A stretch of 64,000 bases of DNA. It comes from Monomorium pharaonis (lineage: Eukaryota > Arthropoda > Insecta > Hymenoptera > Formicidae). The notes below the pieces were generated by a model. That model did not search any database. It was not told the DNA's origin and worked only from the letters and a program-made list of their open reading frames with translations. Positions 14,801 to 25,635 of this stretch are shown here, one piece after another. The stretch's first letter is position 1. The number at the start of each line of letters is the position of its first letter. The stretch lies in the NCBI RefSeq assembly GCF_013373865.1, contig NC_050472.1, forward strand, positions 24,266,292-24,330,291, written 5' to 3'. A program made the translations under genes and the position numbers.

Positions 14801-15090
14801 GTCGGCTCCGCGTCGAGGAGAAAGTAGAAACGTGAGGTCGATGATAGAAACCGGTATAATCATCCAATTACAAATCCAATTTGCCATGCTGCATCCCGCG
14901 TTAATTGTCGCGCTTCTCTATTGTCACAAATGTATTTAGAAATAATTTCCTGCGTATCCCCCCCCTCTCTCTACAGCGTTAAACTGCAAAGTTAAATTAT
15001 ATCGCATTCAAAAAATTTTAATCTCCAATTTTTTATATAGCAATTTTTTGTAAATTATATATATGTTTAATAACCAATACGTTTACATAA
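9554..15090. other. Non-coding stretch with GC-rich and AT-rich islands
   Basis: No exon recognised. About 10380-11300 and 11900-12370 are GC-rich with long overlapping open frames on both strands, which reflect stop-codon scarcity rather than genes. Short (GA)n lies near 10428-10447 and 11791-11816, an (AAAG)n run at about 12245-12275 and a poly-C run near 12141-12158. About 13000-14360 and 14940-15090 are AT-rich. The whole region may belong to the first intron of the minus-strand activin-type gene; I looked for a TGF-beta cysteine-knot exon and did not find one. Confidence 0.4.
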
Positions 15091-15097
15091 ATTCTTA

Positions 15098-15295
15098 CGC
15101 GGAAAGAACGGTTTTGTTAGAGTATTGAAAAATTTAGCTAAAGCTGAAAATAATTTAATTAACAAAAGGAAAAACTGAAAGCGCGAAAATAATTTTTTGT
15201 TTTACATTAATTATTTTGATGCAACAGAAAATTATCTTCAGATTTGTATCTAGCTAAATTTTTTAATACTTCAGCAAAATCTATTTCTTTCTGTG
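15098..15295. mobile_element. Short TA-flanked foldback element (MITE-like)
   Basis: An imperfect terminal inverted repeat pairs the left end (CGCGGAAAGAACGG, then a TTTAGCTA-containing segment) with the reverse complement of the right end (CACAGAAAGAAATAG, then the same segment). TA dinucleotides flank both ends at 15096-15097 and 15296-15297, the target duplication expected for Tc1/mariner-type elements. There is no coding capacity. Terminal motifs resemble those of the elements at 24501-24880 and 27418-27676. Confidence 0.6.
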
Positions 15296-15733
15296 TAACG
15301 CAAAATTTTATATGCGAGTTTTCCAATAGTATAGATTATCACATTTTATGCGTAAAAGTTTAATCATATTATTTATATTAAAAATAACACATTACTTTTT
15401 ATTGTGTTAATTTTCGAGATTATTAATTTAATGATATTAACGTTTTATAGATAATTTAGATCTTTGCTACTTGAGTTGTCTCCCTCACTCGGAGTATTCA
15501 ATGAGGAAATCAGACGTTAGAACGATGACATATAGATATAGTCACGTGTCAGTCACGTTTATTATATCGATGCACTTATCGTCGAATCATCAAATCGCTC
15601 GAATATCATATATCCGTTTGTATACTCGTAAAACCAACCTTATACATTTTTGAAACGTGAAAAGAAAAGAAAGGAAAATTTTATGCGATTTACCAATTAA
15701 CAAGGTCTTTAAGCAGAACTTAAAGACTTTTTG

Positions 15734-15751
15734 TTGGGGGGGGGGGAGGGG
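15734..15751. repeat. Poly-G run just past the exon donor
   Basis: A G-rich homopolymer-like run (G13, A, G5) lies on the plus strand 15-40 bases inside the intron from the activin-type donor, giving a C-rich run in the pre-mRNA. Confidence 0.85.
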
Positions 15752-15771
15752 GAGTATCAGCGGAGACTCAC

Positions 15772-16783
15772 CGGGTTCGGCGAAGGTGATGATCTCCGAA
15801 GTCCTAGCGTAAAAATCGTCCAGCTCCTCCTGAACGTCGTCGTAGCCCTGATAGGACTTGGCGGTGGTCCTGGCGTTACCCTCAGTGGTGGTGGTTTCCT
15901 GATCGAGGTTTCTGTACGAGTACTCGTCTCCGCCGTAGAGGAACTCGCCCGAATACTCACTCTCGTAGTCGACCCTCGACCGGTCGGAATAACGCGGTGG
16001 CGTTTGCGCCTCCGCCCGGTAAAGGGTCTCCAGGGCCAGGTGCCGGGGCACGGTGGCCAACGTCCTGTTAACGTCCGGGCGAGCCCTCAGGCCGAGTTTT
16101 TGCAGGATCTGATGTTTGATCGCCTCCAGCCTGAGATCGTCCGGGCTGGGCGCGGTGGTGTCCTTGAACAGGCCGCCCCTCGCCGGGCCCTCGTGGTGCA
16201 CGTGATGATGATGATGATGCTGTTGCGGCTGCTGATGCGGGCAACCCGGACACGTCTGATGGTGGCCGCTGAGACGCGGCTGTACCGCCGGCAGAGCCAG
16301 ACAACAAAGGGCCAGTCCTATGAGCAGCAAGTTGGACGGTAGCGACGGCGAGGCGCTGCCGTGGACGGTGCGCACCGGGCCCAGACAGTGCAGCGAGGAC
16401 ACGCGGTCCACGTCGGGCCCGGCGTCGTGCCGGCGTAATCGCTGTCGCGTCGTTGTCGTCGTCGTCGTCCTCGTCGTCGTCGTAGTCGTTGTCGTCGTGG
16501 TCCGATCGACAGTTCCGTTTGTCGTAGTCGTCGTCGTCGTCGTCTTCGTCGTCGTCGCCGCCGCCGCCGCCGCCGACAATCGGCGCGTTCGGGCGCGCGC
16601 GCGTACGCGAGCGCGGGCACGGGCGCGAGATCTAGCCTGCTGCTGTTGCAGCACTCGCCTGGTGCACTCGGACTGTTGCTGTTGCTGTTGCTGCTGCTGC
16701 TGCTGCTGCTTCTGCTCCCAGAAGATCCTATCGTTTCGGCCTTCGCTCGAGGTGCCGCTACGTCCGTAGGGCACCTGGTGCAT
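15772..16783 (-). CDS. Activin/inhibin-beta class TGF-beta ligand, first coding exon (partial)
   Basis: Secreted TGF-beta family ligand precursor of the activin/inhibin-beta or dawdle group; only the N-terminal part and prodomain start are present. The exon runs from the ATG at 16783 to a consensus donor (GTGAGT at 15771-15766), 337 codons plus one base. Visible in order: a poly-Gln run (about residues 26-37), Arg/Ala- and Thr-rich low complexity (about 50-115), a hydrophobic segment near 150-168, a Cys-Pro-Gly-Cys motif, a His-rich run, then LRLEAIKHQILQKLGL with RPDV, typical of activin-type prodomains, and the hallmark TSEIITFAEPG at the exon end. The receptor-binding cysteine-knot exon is not recognised downstream and probably lies outside the window. 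No Met lies close to the hydrophobic segment, so either the long N-terminal extension is translated and the segment acts as an internal signal-anchor, or an upstream exon supplies the start. Activin-beta versus dawdle is unresolved. Confidence 0.8.
16663..16712 (-). repeat. CAG/CAA poly-glutamine repeat inside the activin-type exon
   Basis: A run of about 12 Gln codons (mixed CAG and CAA) occurs near the N-terminus of the predicted precursor. The same exon also has long Thr (ACG/ACA) codon runs at about 16440-16560. A second, shorter CAG run at about 17052-17082 lies upstream of the ATG, in presumptive 5' untranslated DNA. Mixed synonymous codons suggest some selection or age rather than pure slippage. 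Confidence 0.8.
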
Positions 16784-17049
16784 CTCGACGGCGAGTCACC
16801 TCGTTCGCCCCCACCACCTCCGCCTCCTCCTCTTCTTGCTTCGATGCTCCCTTCTTTCCTCCTGCTCTTGATCCGATACTGGTACCCCGTGTATCCTATT
16901 ACCTGATGCGCGAAGAGCTTCCTCCCGCTTCCTTCCTCCTCGGCTGTTGTTAGGCTCCCCGTCGACGACGACGACGCTGACGTCGCTACCACCGGCGCAT
17001 CCGACGTCGAAGAGCAGGAGATTTCTCGCGCCGGTGAGGAGAATCCTCC

Positions 17050-17080
<31 letters not shown>

Positions 17081-17751
17081 ATCGTTGATGGGATTCTTGC
17101 TTCTTGCTTGCGGTGGTGCTGAGGGATTACAGGAGGGACCGCGACGACGACGACGATGACGGTGCCGGTCACTGGGGACGACGGGACGACGTGGGACAGA
17201 ACGGTACGACGACTCGACGGCGTAGGGGATGACGGCGCGTAGCGGTGACGACGACGACGGTGATGATGACGACAGAGAAGACAGGGAGAAGAAGGCATCC
17301 TCGCCTAAACCCCCCATCACCAACTACCGGTTGCCGGCGCCTCGAGATTGATCTCACCCAATCGATGAATCGCCGTAACCGATCGGTGGACGCCGCTCGT
17401 AGTTTCGGCCATTCGCGCTCGCTTTGCTTCCGCGTTCTCACGTTCACCCATAAACGCGTTTTTTCGCACGTACATATATGTATATGTATATTATTTTTTG
17501 TTATATGTGTATAATTGTAGATATATGTATTTTGCGCTGTTCACGCTCTCTTTCCCTCCGTGCGTCTCCCTTTCCGCCAGACTCCTCCTGAACACCGTCC
17601 TTGAGCCGGCCTTCCGCTCGTTCGCGCGAGCTAATCCGAGCGGGTCGTTGAACTTGACTGTGTGTGCACGCTTCACTTCGCTACTCTAACCCCTTTTTCT
17701 TTCTCTGTCTTTCTCCCTCTCTCTCTCCTTCTCTCTTTATCTTTTCTTCTT

Positions 17752-17811
<60 letters not shown>

Positions 17812-19000
17812 TCTTTTTCTTTCTTTCTCCCTGTCACGCCGGCTCCTCGGAACGAATAAAGCGGCGACGTCGCTCGCTATCGACTAGGGTCTTCTCGACT
17901 TTCTCGGACACTTCCTATGTATACCTAACTCTTCACTACGGCTAAGATCCCCGGAATAATAATGCACCATTTAAAAGTCTGGCGTGTCTCCGTGTGCCGA
18001 TGCTTCGACTACGGGCACGCTTCGCCCGTAACAACCCACGCGCGCTCGTGAGTACGGTCGCGGTCCCTCGTGCTTGCCTCTCCGGATATCTTCTCCAGAC
18101 GATCGCTCGCGGTGGTCCACTCCTTCCGTGGTCAGTTAGCAGGACTCACCGTTGTGCCTGCCTGCCGCATGCGGCAAATGTCGCAGGGCCGTTCTGACCC
18201 GCGCGAGCGATCCGCGTGAACCCCGTGTCACCGCGAACCCTGTCATCGACGACGTGCACCGTGGCGTGGCCCAAGCTAATCGCATCCTTCCTCATGCGAC
18301 AGCGACAACCCGATCGGACCGACGGTAATCCGCGTAATCCCACGTACACGATCGTAATCCCGTCCCGACCTCTTCGGCTTCCTCGATGCGTTCTCCTCTT
18401 TCTCTTTCTCCTCCTTCTCTTCTTCCTCTTTCTCTTCCTCTTCCTCTTCCTCCACCTGCCGCTCTTTCCACTTTGACCACTTGCTTTGCCCGTTATTATC
18501 TTGGTCCGTCTCTTTGGCCGTCTCTCTTTTACGCGACGACGGCAGAAAGTCAGCCGATGTCATCCGCGACGAACGCCGGGAGCGCGTTCATAGGATCCTC
18601 TCGTAACGACCGAAGCACGCTTGTCGGAGGCGCGCCGGACACTGAGGGGCAACCACCACCACTACCACCACTACCGATACCGGCACCACCACCGCCGTAC
18701 CATTACCAGCGACTATGAGCCGGCATCAGGAACAGCAGCAGCAGTAGCAGCAGCCAGCAGCAGCACCAGCACCAGCGATAGCCGCCACTACCACCACCAC
18801 TATTACTACCACCACCACCGCGACTACTACTATTACCACTACATCACCACCACTATCAACCACCCACTACCGTTGGCGGTGTCGAGCACGACCAACGAGA
18901 AAATACTATTTCACCCACCCACCGCGATATAGGTACTACACAACGGCCGACTAAACTTCTCGGTAACTTTATATAGGTGGTCCCTTATAACGCGATAGCT
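16784..19000. other. GC-rich presumptive 5' region of the activin-type gene
   Basis: High GC and low-complexity DNA (CAG, CGA, CCA and CT repeats, with (CT)n at 17756-17808). Long frames on both strands, up to about 330 codons, are Ser/Arg/His/Pro repeat translations that continue through the CAG tracts in alternative frames. I treat them as shadows. It could hold the promoter and 5' UTR of the minus-strand ligand gene; no core promoter motif is convincing. Confidence 0.4.
17756..17808. repeat. (CT)n microsatellite
   Basis: About 26 CT dinucleotides embedded in a wider pyrimidine-rich stretch, roughly 17690-17830. Confidence 0.95.
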
Positions 19001-19202
19001 CTTCGTGATCCGTTACTGGGATATTTAAAGACCCGATGATATATCATAATGATGATGATGATGGTGCGCGGGCGCGATTCAGGAACGGATGATGATTTAG
19101 AAAGAGTGAAGGAAATATGCTTTCACAGTAAGTTTAATCGCATAGCATACATGCGAATCATTTTTATCGAGTTTTAAAAGGATGCTATGGGTGCCATAAA
19201 AT

Positions 19203-19203
19203 G

Positions 19204-19234
<31 letters not shown>

Positions 19235-19244
19235 GCAGAAGAAG

Positions 19245-19281
<37 letters not shown>
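19203..19281. repeat. (GA)n microsatellite, two blocks
   Basis: Two GA arrays are separated by a short AGCAGAAGAAGAAAA spacer. Reverse-strand frames through it are Ser/Leu repeats, not proteins. Confidence 0.95.
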
Positions 19282-19284
<3 letters not shown>

Positions 19285-20734
19285 AGCGAGATAAGATCAG
19301 AGCGCTTAGCACCACGTGACTGACGCGTGGTACTGCGAACGATTCGCATCGCGATGATCTCTCGGTGTCATTAGCAGCGTCGACCGATCGCGAGAGAGGC
19401 GGCTGGTCGACGCGAACTGGGACCACCTGTTAGGCGCCAGCGGTATATCACGGCGAGGAACTTCGCCGATGATAAGATAACACCCGAGTGGAAAGGGATG
19501 ACCAATTTGTCCCACCCACGCCGATGGCCACGCGAGACATTTATCTCAGTATCTTTCGAGCAAAAATTGCCATAGATTTTTACTTTAATTTGTCCGCAAA
19601 AACGACACACGCTCGCATATTTGTAACGTTTGCTGATTGTAATTGCCCCCTGAAAGCAGAGAAAAATCAGGCTACGACCTCCACTTCGGAGAACAATCTC
19701 CAGCAGATTTATTTCGCAGCTACTCCTTGCAACATAGACACTTCGATAGTTTCGGTTGCTTTTTAATAGAAAAAAAAATCGAATTTATAACTAATCGTTA
19801 CATTAATCATATATTATTTATTCTACGAAGTCTAGTTTCGTAGGAAAGATTACGGATAAGGATTTTTAGGAAAGGAAAACTTCTTTCCGGGTTCAGAATA
19901 GGCCGCACGATGATACAACTTATCTTCAATTTTATCCGATATGTTACAACGAACGCAGCGCGTAAGAAGTCGATCAATCCTTCGATCGCCCATCAGGATC
20001 GCAGCAATGGAAGGACTCGGTTCCTCGGTTACCTTCGACAGTCATCACGGCGGAAATCTCGTTGTCACGGATAACGTATCGCATCATCGCGTCACCGAAA
20101 CGCGCCTCTCCGATCCGTTGCTCTCTCTCTCTCTTTCTCTCACGAGAGACGGAGAGATGCAAAAGGGAGACGTCGCGAGAGGAAAGGGATAGAAAGAGAG
20201 ACGAGGTAGCCGTAAGCATATTGATCAGGAGACAGTAGTTGGCCGCATGCCACGTGGTGATGCTACGAGAGGCGCCGGCCTCTCCACCTATTATGAGCCA
20301 AGGCTCCTATCTTCGCGTTTCTTCTTTTCTCCGCGGGTTTCACCCATTCTCCCCCTCCTCCCGACACCACCCTTCTCCCCCGCGCCGTTGTCTTTCTCCC
20401 TTCCGTCCCCCTTCATTCCCCTGCCCGTCCGTCCCTTTCACGACCCGACAGAGAGCCCTTTTAGCCCGCGTTATTTTACCGCTCCCCGCTCCCGCCTGCG
20501 TGTACTTTATCTTCTTGTCTTCTCGGGACTTGTCTTTATTCCGTACGCGAGTATCTAGAATGCGTACGTTCGCTATGTACACGACGTGCACGTGTATGTG
20601 TGTATGTGTGTGTATGTGTGTAAATGCATAAGAGCGTACTCGCTCGTACATACATACGCGAGAGGTGAATGCGTGTGGCCCGTTCTGGCGCTTATGCGAA
20701 CGTCGCCACGCATGCGAAGCCCACCCTCAACATC

Positions 20735-20770
<36 letters not shown>

Positions 20771-21900
20771 GAGTCTCTCTTCCCCTTCGAATATTCACGA
20801 TTTTTCGACTGCCGATCGAGAGCGTTAAAATTGAGACGTCAGCCTAACAAGCTTACTCGCATCGTTCGAGCGCGGAGGACGTCTCCATTCTGTCTCCTCT
20901 CCTTCGCGAGCGAGCGAGCGATCTTTTCCAGCGGCAGCTTTAAGAGAAAAGGAAGAAAGGAAAAAAAATCACAGAAAAAGGAAAGATCAAAGGGGGTCCT
21001 GTTAAACGGCCGACTCGGCACAGAGAGAAAGGAGACCGCCTTCTTGGGTGGCCACCGGTTCCTCTCGGTTAACCCCTTATCCCCTTATAGCGCGACCACG
21101 TCCTATAGCATCGTCCTCACGTGTCGGTCTTTTGATCCCGTGAGATTATTCTGTTCTCTCTACGCAGGGTCGATAAGAAGGATAAACTTGTCATGTACCG
21201 ACGCCGAGTAAACCGAACAGTTATCTCGCGCAGGTCGATCCGTTCTGGAACGCTGATAACATTTAGGTGCAGGTTCCACCGATAACGCGGCGAAACCACT
21301 ATCGAGCGATGCACGTGTAGAGTTCTTTACTTTTTGTATAGTAACTCGTTTTCTTCAGTCGCACATTGCAGTTTGAATAGAAAAATTTTATCATATAAAA
21401 ATTTGAAAATTAAATTCGTGATTCTTCGAGTTAAATCAGATAATAAATGCTTTTAAATAAATTTATTGATTAAACGTATTTTTAAATGCATAAAATACAT
21501 TGAACGTTATATATTTGAAACGCATAAGATTGCGTCTAAAAATGCCTTAGTATACATGTAGTGATTTAATAGATCCGGTATTTTTATTATAACTTTATAA
21601 AAATTAATTCTTCTTTTGTAAAAATATGGTTTCAATCTAATGTCTTTTTGACAGAGAATTTAGGCACAATACGTAATCTCAAATGATTTTTAGGATCCAC
21701 ACTGGAAAGTAAATTTTCGCAAAATGTAATACACAATGAATATAATGTTATCATTTAAATGTTTATTTTAATTTATTTTACACGACACTTATTTATTTTT
21801 GCAATCCACAATTTCGATAATCAGCGACATATAGCATATATGCATATTCAGCAATCATATTATTAAAATCAAAAATTAATGATATAAGAGGAGGTTGCAT
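19282..21900. other. Non-coding stretch
   Basis: Mixed-composition DNA up to about 21330 with a (CT)n array near 20739-20767 and a TG/TATG-type run near 20588-20625, then AT-rich DNA to 21900. Open frames of 60-180 codons overlap on opposite strands and show no domain. I see no gene here. Confidence 0.45.
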
Positions 21901-21904
21901 TGCA

Positions 21905-22185
21905 TCTTAGTAAAAATTTTTCTGAAAATTTTTTACATAATTTTTCAGAATTTTTATGTAAATTTTAGAATTATTAAGAATTTTTTAATGTAATTTTATC
22001 ATATTCTAGAAGATATCTCATTTTTTGTGAATCAAACTTCAGAAAAACTGAACAAATTACATATTTTCTAGAATTTTTCATATACATGAATTCCGAAAAT
22101 ATCTTAAGATTTCTAAAATTTTTCAATTTATTTTGTTGAAATCTTATAAAATCTCTGAAAGCATTTTTTAGAATTTATTTTTAAA

Positions 22186-22228
<43 letters not shown>

Positions 22229-22487
22229 GTGATTGCGGGCTGCCAACTACATAAAATACTCAAAACAATAATATTTGCTATTAATGCAAGTACAATGTTG
22301 ATACTGCAATAGCATATATTATTGTATTGAGTATATCTGTAATTGGCAGCCCGCAATAACATATCTTATTGAATATATTACTTTTTTTTTAGTGTATATA
22401 TAATTCTAAGAAAAGATGTAGATTTTCTCACTATTTTTGAAAAATATTTCAATTACTAAAAATTCTAAGAAAAATTTTTACCAAGAT
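21905..22487. mobile_element. Composite inverted-repeat element
   Basis: The left end (ATCTTAGTAAAAATTTTTCT) is nearly the reverse complement of the right end near 22468-22487, giving outer inverted repeats about 580 bases apart. The interior is AT-rich, with repeated TCTAGAATTTTT-like words, a (TA)n run at about 22188-22226 and a central long hairpin at 22232-22357. There is no coding capacity. Most likely a non-autonomous DNA transposon; family and target duplication not resolved. Confidence 0.5.
22232..22357. repeat. Long near-perfect hairpin
   Basis: Arms of about 50 bases pair with few mismatches around a loop of about 25 bases. The outer ends are ATTGCGGGCTGCCAA and its complement TTGGCAGCCCGCAAT; the inner ends pair through ACTCAA and ACAATAATAT. 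The GC-rich tip of the stem base is unusual in this AT-rich context. It could be the core of a foldback transposon or, less likely, a small-RNA precursor. Confidence 0.75.
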
Positions 22488-23155
22488 TAACAAATAAATT
22501 TTTCCATCGTGAAAAGTATAATTTTACAATCTTGATATTTACGACATCGTATGCCAATTTTTAAAACGTTGAAAATTAGTTAATATCGTAACTTATTTCT
22601 TTTTTTGTTGCAATCCAGTGCCATCTTATATGCGTGTAATTACAAAGACGGAAAAACAGGAGAGCACAGTTTTATCTTTTATATAATCATTCCTTTTAAT
22701 CGCGTGAGATTCGCAATAATCGGAACGATAAAGCGTTGCAAGATTATTGTCTGCACAGTAAGAGAAAGTTTTTATTCGTGATTTTAATCCTTTCGATACT
22801 AGAACAAGTGTTTCGAAATATGCTCGAAAAATCCAAAATTTTTATATGTATATTTTTACATTTTCTTCGTATATAGAATAATTTCTGAGCAACACCGACA
22901 AGTAATAGTATCGAAAAAATTAATGGATGGAGACGCAAAAAAGATCGGATAGTATTGTGGAAGAAGTCGTACGAGTGTCACGTACAAATATCCATTAAAT
23001 TACATTAAATTATACTTCGAGACAATGCTATAATGCTAATTAATAATGGAAGACTGGTTTCGCCGACTAGAACTTTTTCGCCGATGGAAACATCGGATCT
23101 CGTATCGGCTCGTGAGCGCCTCGTTAAAAGGTAGTGGAAAAGGTAGAGAAAAGAT

Positions 23156-25162
23156 TTAATTCGGCAAGTAGTACTCTCGTGGTATGTACTCCGGTTTCGG
23201 ACTACTTGGCTCGATACCGAGTAGTTCTCCCATGAAAGCGATGTACGTTATTGCTAGACGCAGTGTTTCGATTCTTGAAAGCCGCTTCTCGTAGGCAAAT
23301 GTCGGTACCTGGAAAAATGATCGGATTGAAGAATAGGAAACGAGAAGTTTGAAAATAATCTAATTTCTATAATATTATAACTTTTTAAAAAATTTTATCT
23401 AGACTTTACATCATTAAAGATATAATATATTTTTATAAGCAAAATTTGAATTTTTTATAATCTCTTATAATAACTTATTTCTTATTATAAATATTGTTAC
23501 GCGCGCCGTCTAGTACACTCCTCGATCGCGAATCAACTGTCGGATCGCTGATATCGATCGGCCGGAAAAATTCCGTAGTAATAAATATTTGTAAATAAAT
23601 AAAAAGTGATAGTTCTGTGCCGGACGCTTTGCAAATTTCCGTTTCCGTTCTTTGGAATAAGGTTGGTGTTCTAATGAGTTCTCACCTAGCTTTCTTTCCG
23701 CAAGTGAGTATGTGTGAGTGACAAAGAACGTCTCAACGTAACAATATTATTTTCTCTTTATCACTAAATATAACGAAAGTATATTTGTATAATAAAAATT
23801 TTTTATTTATTATAAAAATAACTTAATCTATTAACTAAATTTTTTCACGTATTAATTTTCCATCTTTTAAATATTTAATTTTAAAAACTGTTTAAATCTT
23901 TATAAATTCTATTTAAACTAAGATTTATTAACATTTAAAATAATATTTATATAAAATTAAATTTAACAAGTCTTAATAACTTATACATAAAAAAAATTAA
24001 TAGAGATATTTTTAAAAACTTAAATATTTTTTGTTTTTAATATAGAAACACGTACTTTTCTGCGGAGTTTATCAAAGGCCTCATTTAGATTGAACATCCT
24101 GCGTCTTTCGCGGATATTCGCGGCTCTCCTCTGAGATACCGTCGCCACTCGACGTCTCGGTTTCTTCGTTGTCGATGATGGCAAATTCGGTGAGCGACCG
24201 TTCGGCGTATAACGACTGAAAATTTCAGAATTTTTTATACTTTATCTCATGCAGTACGGACAATCACTATCTTTCACGCGCGTTCATGACAATTCAACAT
24301 GAAATGGTATTATTTTAATCAGATCTGCAGAGGAAAGTCAAAAAGTAAAGGGACTTTTGGAAAAAAGTAAAAGAGAAGAATTAATTGTCACAGAAATTTC
24401 GTTGTAGTGTCTTTTCTTACATGCAGAAATGATTTAAGATTCAAAAGATACAAGATTAACGTAAAGCGTCGAACGTTAAGTGCATAAATATTTGTGACTA
24501 CACAGAAAAAAAATTGTTTTGACAATATCTTTAGCTTCAAAATGGAAATCTTGAAATGAGATTATATGCGTTAAATTAAAAAGATTTACTTGAATAAAGA
24601 TTTGTTTTAAAATTTTATGTAATTTGACCAAGAAAATAATATTCTTGTTATTTAAGAATAATTTTCTTGAATGGAAATGGAAAAATGTTAAATAGAAAAT
24701 ACTACGTGTTCAAATCGAAAATAATAATTTTCTTAGAATAAAATTGATGACTATAATATTTTAAAATTCAAGATTTTCATATTTTTCTAAGAAGATTATA
24801 TATTGTTGCTTATATATGAAACCATGATCGCGTTAATTTGAATACATAAATTTCAATTTGAGAGTAATTTTTTTTCTGTATACATGTGAAAATTTGACAA
24901 GAAAAACGCAGAAGAGTTAAAAATTAATAAATCCGAAAAAATACGTATAATAAATCTTCTTTCTCTTGCTGTCCCTTTACCTTTCGACCTTCTCTTGTGG
25001 ACAGTTCCAAGGAATGAATTACCTCTGGTGCAACAACGCGCAGGGTTGCCTGTACAATCCGTGCTCGTTCACATGCGGATGAGCAGGCGGCTGCGTCTGA
25101 TACAAAACGGAACTGTCCCACATAGGGTAGCTGGCGATTTCACTGCCGACGTATTGCGACAT
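23156..25162 (-). CDS. Fer3: Fer3 / FERD3L-type bHLH transcription factor
   Basis: Sequence-specific bHLH transcription factor of the 48-related (PTF1A/FERD3L) group, acting in the nucleus as an E-box-binding dimer; relatives act in neural cell-type specification. I assemble three exons: 25162-25023 (ATG start), 24215-24056 and 23308-23156 (TAA). Phases join exactly (2+1, then 0) and all introns are GT-AG, giving 150 residues. The bHLH starts with RRRVATVSQRRAANIRERRR (basic region), continues MFNLNEAFDKLRRK (helix 1) at the end of exon 2, then VPTFAYEKRLSRIETLRLAI and TYIAFMGELL (loop and helix 2) in exon 3, followed by a tail of about 19 residues. The RRRVAT and TFAYEKRLSRIET signatures fit Fer3/FERD3L rather than PTF1A/Fer1 or Fer2. 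The short N-terminus of 65-70 residues is Tyr/Pro/His-rich and poorly conserved, so its start is slightly less certain. Intron 2 carries a solo LTR and intron 1 a foldback element. Confidence 0.93.
23495..23743. mobile_element. Solo LTR-like element in Fer3 intron 2
   Basis: A 249-base unit begins TGTTACG and ends CGTAACA, so it has TG...CA termini and a 7-base inverted repeat. It is flanked by ATAT on both sides (23491-23494 and 23744-23747), consistent with a 4-bp target duplication. It is GC-richer than the surrounding AT-rich intron and contains AATAAA-like words near 23580-23600. No gag/pol sequence adjoins it, so it is best read as a solo LTR of a Ty3/Gypsy-like element unrelated to the 51-60 kb elements. 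Confidence 0.65.
24501..24880. mobile_element. TA-flanked foldback element in Fer3 intron 1
   Basis: The left end CACAGAAAAAAAATT matches the reverse complement of the right end TACAGAAAAAAAATT. TA dinucleotides flank it at 24499-24500 and 24881-24882. The interior is AT-rich without coding capacity. The terminal motif resembles the elements at 15098 and 27418. Confidence 0.65.
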
Positions 25163-25374
25163 CTCCGCCGCGATTACCTGTTATGCGAATAGAGATTTCG
25201 TCGTAGGGGAATCAGTCTATTCGGCAACGCGAATCGTATGAAAATCCGAAAGACATCTACAGCGTGTCTAACGGATTTATATAAAAATAGTAATTGCAAA
25301 TTTTATCTCAATTTATATTAAAAAACTTTAATCAATAATGTAACAACCGTTTTCTATAATTTTTGCCATCTTTT

Positions 25375-25635
25375 GAACAGTTACAATTGCATAATTCTTT
25401 GCTAATAAAATAAGGCGATTGAGAAAATATAGAAAAAATATGATGGTTTTCCTTCAAATTCAGTATTTAGAAAATGTATTAAAACATAAATATTATAAAT
25501 TTTAAATTTCTAATATAAATTTTATAATCCTTTTCTCTTTCAATAATATATTATAAATTTATTAAATTAGAAATACATCCTAAATTAATATTCTCAATCG
25601 CTTAATTTTATTAGCGAAGAATTATGCAACTGTTC
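25375..25635. mobile_element. Foldback element upstream of Fer3
   Basis: Outer arms of about 45 bases are inverted copies: GAACAGTT, GCATAATTCTT, GCTAATAAAAT and CGATTGAGAA occur in order on the left and, reverse-complemented, on the right with few mismatches. The interior is AT-rich. It lies about 210 bases upstream of the Fer3 start codon, so it may sit in or beside the promoter. Confidence 0.65.

Noticed and set aside
15731..16342. 203-codon plus-strand frame
   Set aside because: Antisense shadow of the activin-type prodomain exon.
16318..17298. 326-codon minus-strand Ser/Arg-rich frame overlapping the activin-type exon
   Set aside because: It is the alternative frame of the CAG/ACG repeat region; the overlapping frame at 16783-15772 has clear activin homology and this one has none.
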